64,000 nucleotides of DNA. Origin: Alteraurantiacibacter hainanensis (lineage in GTDB: Bacteria > Pseudomonadota > Alphaproteobacteria > Sphingomonadales > Sphingomonadaceae). Shown here in pieces: positions 61,067 through 64,000 of this stretch. A program made the position numbers and the translations under genes. Under the pieces are notes generated by a model. That model was given only the letters and a program-made list of their open reading frames with translations, had not been told where the DNA came from and searched no databases. Each line of letters opens with the position of its first letter. Positions within the stretch are counted from its first letter, which is position 1. The stretch covers positions 372,001 to 436,000 of the forward strand of contig NZ_JAZAPB010000001.1 of NCBI RefSeq assembly GCF_036321025.1. Reading direction: 5' to 3'.

Positions 61067-63430
61067 GTGAACGATGTCGCCCTCAATCAGCCGAGCGAGG
61101 GTCTCCCAGTGCCGCGGCGGAATTATCTGGCGCAACAGAATGCACCCTATGTGCAGCCGGACCCGCCCGAACGTTTCGGCCTGATAGACCTGATCCGGAT
61201 TTTCGAGCGCCACCGGATGCTGGTGTTCGCGATCGTGATCGTGGCGACGCTCGGTACGCTCGTCTGGCAGCTGACATCGCCGAACCTCTATCGCTCGACG
61301 GTGAACATCCAGGTCGAGCTTATCGACGCGACGGGCACCAACCAGGCGGACGTTCTGGCGCGAAATTCCCAGCGCATCGCGAACGAGAGCAAGCTGTACC
61401 AGTCGCGAAACTCGGCGCAGCACGTGGTCAACATCATGAACCTGCTCGAGAATCCCGATTTCCTGCGCGAAATGGGTATTCCGCCGGATTCCGATGTCAC
61501 GCCAAGCATGGGTGCCGCCATTTCCACGCTCCTGAACATGACAGGCGTGGAATCCGAAGATGCATCCGACCTGATCGAATTCACCGCCGTCTCCCGTTCG
61601 CCCGAACTCGCGGCGGAAATCGCGAATACCTTCCCTGAAGCGGTCCGCGACCTCAAGGAGGAACGCAACTCGGCACGCCGCCAGCAATTGCTGGACGAGC
61701 TGGATGTGGAGCGTGAGGAGCGCATGGAGCGCGCAATCTCGGCGGCCGAGGAGCTTGCCGAGTTCAGAGTGCAGAACCAGATGCTCGTCGGCGCCGGAGG
61801 GTCTGAGGACCTTGCCCAGATCAACCGGATCGCGAGCGAGGCCGCATCGGCCGCAGCCATGGGATCGGGCACCGCTGCCCAAAGCGCGGGGGTTTCTCGC
61901 GCGGCCAGCATCAATTCCACCGCCGGGGCAACGTCCGCCGCGGTCCAGCAGTTGCAGCGCCAGGAAGCCGAGCTGAGCGCCGAATCCGCGCGCCTTTCGC
62001 AGACATACGGCATCGGTTACCCGGAACTTGCGCGAGTGCGGTCCGAATTGGACAACGTTCGCTCCGACCTTGCGCGCGCCGAGGAAGCGGCCCGGCAGGC
62101 CGCCCAGGCACAGGCGAATGCAGAATCGGCTCGGATGCGCGAGATGGCCCGCGCCGAAGCATCGCGCGACGCGGCACGCGCCGGACAGTTGCAGGCGGTC
62201 GTTTCATCGCTGACTTCCCGCGCATATCAGAACGCAGCCAACACGCCCCTGCTCGAACAACTGGAACGGGAGGCTGTTGCGACAGCGGCCGCGGTGGCGG
62301 AGATCGCCAACCAGATAACCCTCGTCCGGTCCGAGAAGCTCGTTGAAGGCGTGACGTCGAACATCATCTCGCCCGCCATTCCCAATGACCAGCGCATCTC
62401 CCCGTCTCCGCTGAAAGTCACCTCGGTGGCAATGATCGGTGCGGCCATTCTTGCGATGATGATCGCCTTCACAATCGACGTGCTCGACGATCGCCTGCGC
62501 ACCGTGGATCAAATCCGCAAGTACTTCGGCCTCCGGGTCTTCGGGATGCTGCCCGCGCTGGACGACGGCATATCGACCAAGCTCCGCGAGTCCCCCGTCT
62601 TCATGCGGCCACAGTCGCTCTTCTCGGAAGTCGCGCGGTCGATCTATTCGGAAATCCGAGCTCTCATGCCGCTCAACCAGTCGCAGAGCGTGCTCATAAC
62701 CTCTCCCCTTCCCGGAGACGGCAAATCGGTCATCGCCCTCACCGTCGCCGCCGCAGCGGTCGCGATGGGCAAGCGGGCGGTCATTCTGGATCTCGATCTG
62801 CGGCGCTCGGGAATCCTTCAGGATATCCAGCAGAACATCGACGCGCCCGAGCTGATGGACGTGGTTCGCGGCAACGTGGACCTCCACGCACTTACCGCCC
62901 CCCGGGACCCCAAGACGACCGAAGGCGATCAGAAGATTACCGACCTGGTGATTCCCAACGATATCGACGACATGCTGAGCCGGTTCATGCTGCTCAGCGC
63001 TTCGCAGCCGGTGGCAGAGCCTGCTGCCGTTCTCGGGTCGTCGCGTTTTCGCCAGCTCGTGCTCGAACTCAAGGCGCGCTTCGATCTGGTGATCGTGAAT
63101 GCGCCTGCCGTTCTGGCCGTGCGCGATGCCCGCTCCATGTGCGACTACACCGACGACACGCTGCTCGTCGCGAAATGGGGCGACACGACGATCGAGCAGT
63201 TCCGTGCGGCGCTGGAATCGCTCGGCAGCGGGAACGTGGCCGGCTGCGTCTACAACCACGTGGACTATGCCGAACATGCCCGTCGCAAGTACGGCGACTC
63301 GATCCAGTTCTACTACGAAACCGCAAACTACTTCAGCGAAGGCGTGCCCAGGAAGCTGTCGGCCCGCGAAAGGTTCGCCCGCCTCTTCCGTCGCATGCCG
63401 TTCTCCACAATGCGCAGCGCAGCGAACTAA
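61067..63430 (+). CDS. Wzz/BY-kinase polysaccharide co-polymerase (Wzc-like)
   Basis: A 787-residue inner-membrane protein. Residues of about 40-65 form the first helix, followed by the Wzz domain and a long periplasmic coiled coil rich in Ala/Glu (residues of about 195-385), then a second helix (VTSVAMIGAAILAMMIAFTI). The cytoplasmic tyrosine-kinase domain has Walker A in PLPGDGKSVIALTVAAAAVA and A' in AVILDLDLRRSG. The C-terminal tail YGDSIQFYYETANYF is Tyr-rich, the usual autophosphorylation cluster. It controls chain length and export with Wza. The GTG at 61067 is chosen because AAGGGAG lies seven bases before it. The 250 bases upstream hold no gene. Confidence 0.94.
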   Translation: MNDVALNQPSEGLPVPRRNYLAQQNAPYVQPDPPERFGLIDLIRIFERHRMLVFAIVIVATLGTLVWQLTSPNLYRSTVNIQVELIDATGTNQADVLARNSQRIANESKLYQSRNSAQHVVNIMNLLENPDFLREMGIPPDSDVTPSMGAAISTLLNMTGVESEDASDLIEFTAVSRSPELAAEIANTFPEAVRDLKEERNSARRQQLLDELDVEREERMERAISAAEELAEFRVQNQMLVGAGGSEDLAQINRIASEAASAAAMGSGTAAQSAGVSRAASINSTAGATSAAVQQLQRQEAELSAESARLSQTYGIGYPELARVRSELDNVRSDLARAEEAARQAAQAQANAESARMREMARAEASRDAARAGQLQAVVSSLTSRAYQNAANTPLLEQLEREAVATAAAVAEIANQITLVRSEKLVEGVTSNIISPAIPNDQRISPSPLKVTSVAMIGAAILAMMIAFTIDVLDDRLRTVDQIRKYFGLRVFGMLPALDDGISTKLRESPVFMRPQSLFSEVARSIYSEIRALMPLNQSQSVLITSPLPGDGKSVIALTVAAAAVAMGKRAVILDLDLRRSGILQDIQQNIDAPELMDVVRGNVDLHALTAPRDPKTTEGDQKITDLVIPNDIDDMLSRFMLLSASQPVAEPAAVLGSSRFRQLVLELKARFDLVIVNAPAVLAVRDARSMCDYTDDTLLVAKWGDTTIEQFRAALESLGSGNVAGCVYNHVDYAEHARRKYGDSIQFYYETANYFSEGVPRKLSARERFARLFRRMPFSTMRSAAN

Positions 63431-63529
63431 CGGACGAGGTCGTGCGTTCCGATGTGATCAGCGACGTTTCCTCGCTTGTCTTGCCATGTCCCAGGTGCCC
63501 CCGCGAGGCCGCACCAAGCCGAGCTTCGC

Positions 63530-63573
63530 GGCAGGGATCAGGAGGATCTGAGGCAGGGATCAGGAGGATCTGA
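63530..63573 (+). repeat. 22-bp tandem duplication carrying the ribosome site
   Basis: GGCAGGGATCAGGAGGATCT plus GA occurs twice head to tail (63530-63551 and 63552-63573), ending three bases before the ATG of the sugar transferase. Each copy has an AGGAGG Shine-Dalgarno core and a TGA; the second copy is at normal distance from the start. Confidence 0.85.
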
Positions 63574-63576
63574 GGC

Positions 63577-64000
63577 ATGACCCCGACCTCCTTCTTCGCC
63601 CGCATCTGCGCCCTGGTTCTCCTCGTCGTCCTTTCTCCCTTGCTGATCGCGCTCTGGCTCATCTGCCTGGTCGCCCACGGTCGTCCGGTCATGTTTCGGC
63701 AGTTCCGCGCGGGAAAGGATACGAAGCCTTTCCGGCTGCTGAAGTTTCGCACCATGTGCAATTCGCGCGACGAGGATGGGAATCTTCTTCCCGATGAGCA
63801 GCGCGTCACCGCAGTCGGCACGTTCCTGCGCCGGACGCGGATCGATGAATTGCCGGGACTGGTAAACGTCGTGCGTGGCGACATGGCCTTTGTCGGACCG
63901 CGACCGCTATTGCCGGAGACGATCGAGGAACTGGGCGAGCGCGGACGCAAGCGTTGCGCGGTCAAGCCCGGCCTTACAGGCTGGTCGCAGGTCAACGGCA
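63577..64000 (+). CDS. Initiating sugar transferase (PglC/WcaJ-type), 3' partial
   Basis: The first 141 residues of a bacterial sugar (phosphoglycosyl) transferase, cut by the window end. One N-terminal membrane helix is followed by PVMFRQFRAGKDTKPFRLLK, KFRTMCNSRDEDG, the catalytic-type RRTRIDELPGLVNVVRGDMA, FVGPRPLLPET and KPGLTGWSQVNG. It has the short PglC-like form without the extra helices of WbaP, at least at this end. It moves a sugar-1-phosphate from a UDP-sugar to undecaprenyl phosphate, starting repeat-unit synthesis; a UDP-diacetylbacillosamine-like sugar would fit the dehydratase/aminotransferase pair. Two AGGAGG sites lie in the tandem repeat just upstream. Confidence 0.92.
   Translation, partial: MTPTSFFARICALVLLVVLSPLLIALWLICLVAHGRPVMFRQFRAGKDTKPFRLLKFRTMCNSRDEDGNLLPDEQRVTAVGTFLRRTRIDELPGLVNVVRGDMAFVGPRPLLPETIEELGERGRKRCAVKPGLTGWSQVNG

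Noticed and set aside
1..64000. CRISPR arrays, tRNA/rRNA genes, insertion sequences, integrases
   Set aside because: Reading both strands I found no regularly spaced repeats, tRNA-like cloverleafs, rRNA stretches or transposase/integrase motifs; the only direct tandem repeat is the 22-bp duplication near 63550.

Overview
This is about 64 kb of GC-rich, densely coding DNA with many overlapping start/stop codons and GTG or TTG starts. It looks like the chromosome of a sphingomonad alphaproteobacterium, probably Erythrobacteraceae. The best taxonomic clue is a LOV-HTH protein (24843-25460) that closely resembles, as I remember it, the blue-light regulator EL222 of Erythrobacter litoralis. The abundance of secreted PQQ enzymes, a TonB receptor and a Wzx/Wzy-type glycan locus fit that group. 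I saw no rRNA, tRNA, CRISPR array, transposase or phage gene.

Left part (1-23.4 kb), oxidative periplasmic island: five PQQ beta-propeller dehydrogenases stand in successive operons. One has a C-terminal haem c domain (3-1985, cut by the window edge), one an N-terminal haem c domain (16332-18410) and three have no haem (3223-5163, 9231-11216, 20011-21963). Around them lie an FAD monooxygenase, a VOC lipoprotein, two small cytochromes c, a HupE/DUF3147/anchor membrane operon, a type B carboxylesterase, a pair of related 4-TM membrane proteins and a CE1-like esterase. A family of secreted proteins that I cannot name, sharing the core G-x-S-x-G-x-W-[DE]-G-D-T-L-V, occurs three times in tandem (11216-14528), once at 21996 and once at 40832. 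The last two are each paired with a small DUF6152-type protein. This gene set is the best candidate here for an undescribed system: I infer periplasmic oxidation and hydrolysis of an alcohol- or ester-containing compound.

Middle part (24.8-42 kb), regulation, uptake and CoA-dependent catabolism: an EL222-like photoreceptor is divergent from a CitE-like CoA-ester lyase. A TonB receptor / alpha-beta hydrolase / MFS operon is divergent from a TetR repressor, with a perfect palindrome between them. Then come a TolB-propeller amidohydrolase, a citryl-CoA-lyase-like protein, a divergent CaiB / VOC / two MetE-like genes operon, and an SMP-30-like / secreted family protein / DUF6152 operon. The logic is import, hydrolysis, CoA activation and C-C cleavage, but the substrate cannot be read from the sequence.

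Right part (42.2-64 kb), surface polysaccharide locus: after a PilZ protein and a LuxR response regulator come genes for an amino/formamido sugar (PIG-L deacetylase, formyltransferase, PglF/CapD dehydratase, DegT aminotransferase), three glycosyltransferases, a sulfotransferase, Wza, an outer-membrane barrel, a Wzy-like polymerase, a Wzx-like flippase, an AsnB-type amidotransferase, a Wzz/BY-kinase and an initiating sugar transferase cut by the window end. The locus probably makes an exported, possibly N-formylated and sulfated glycan under c-di-GMP and LuxR control.
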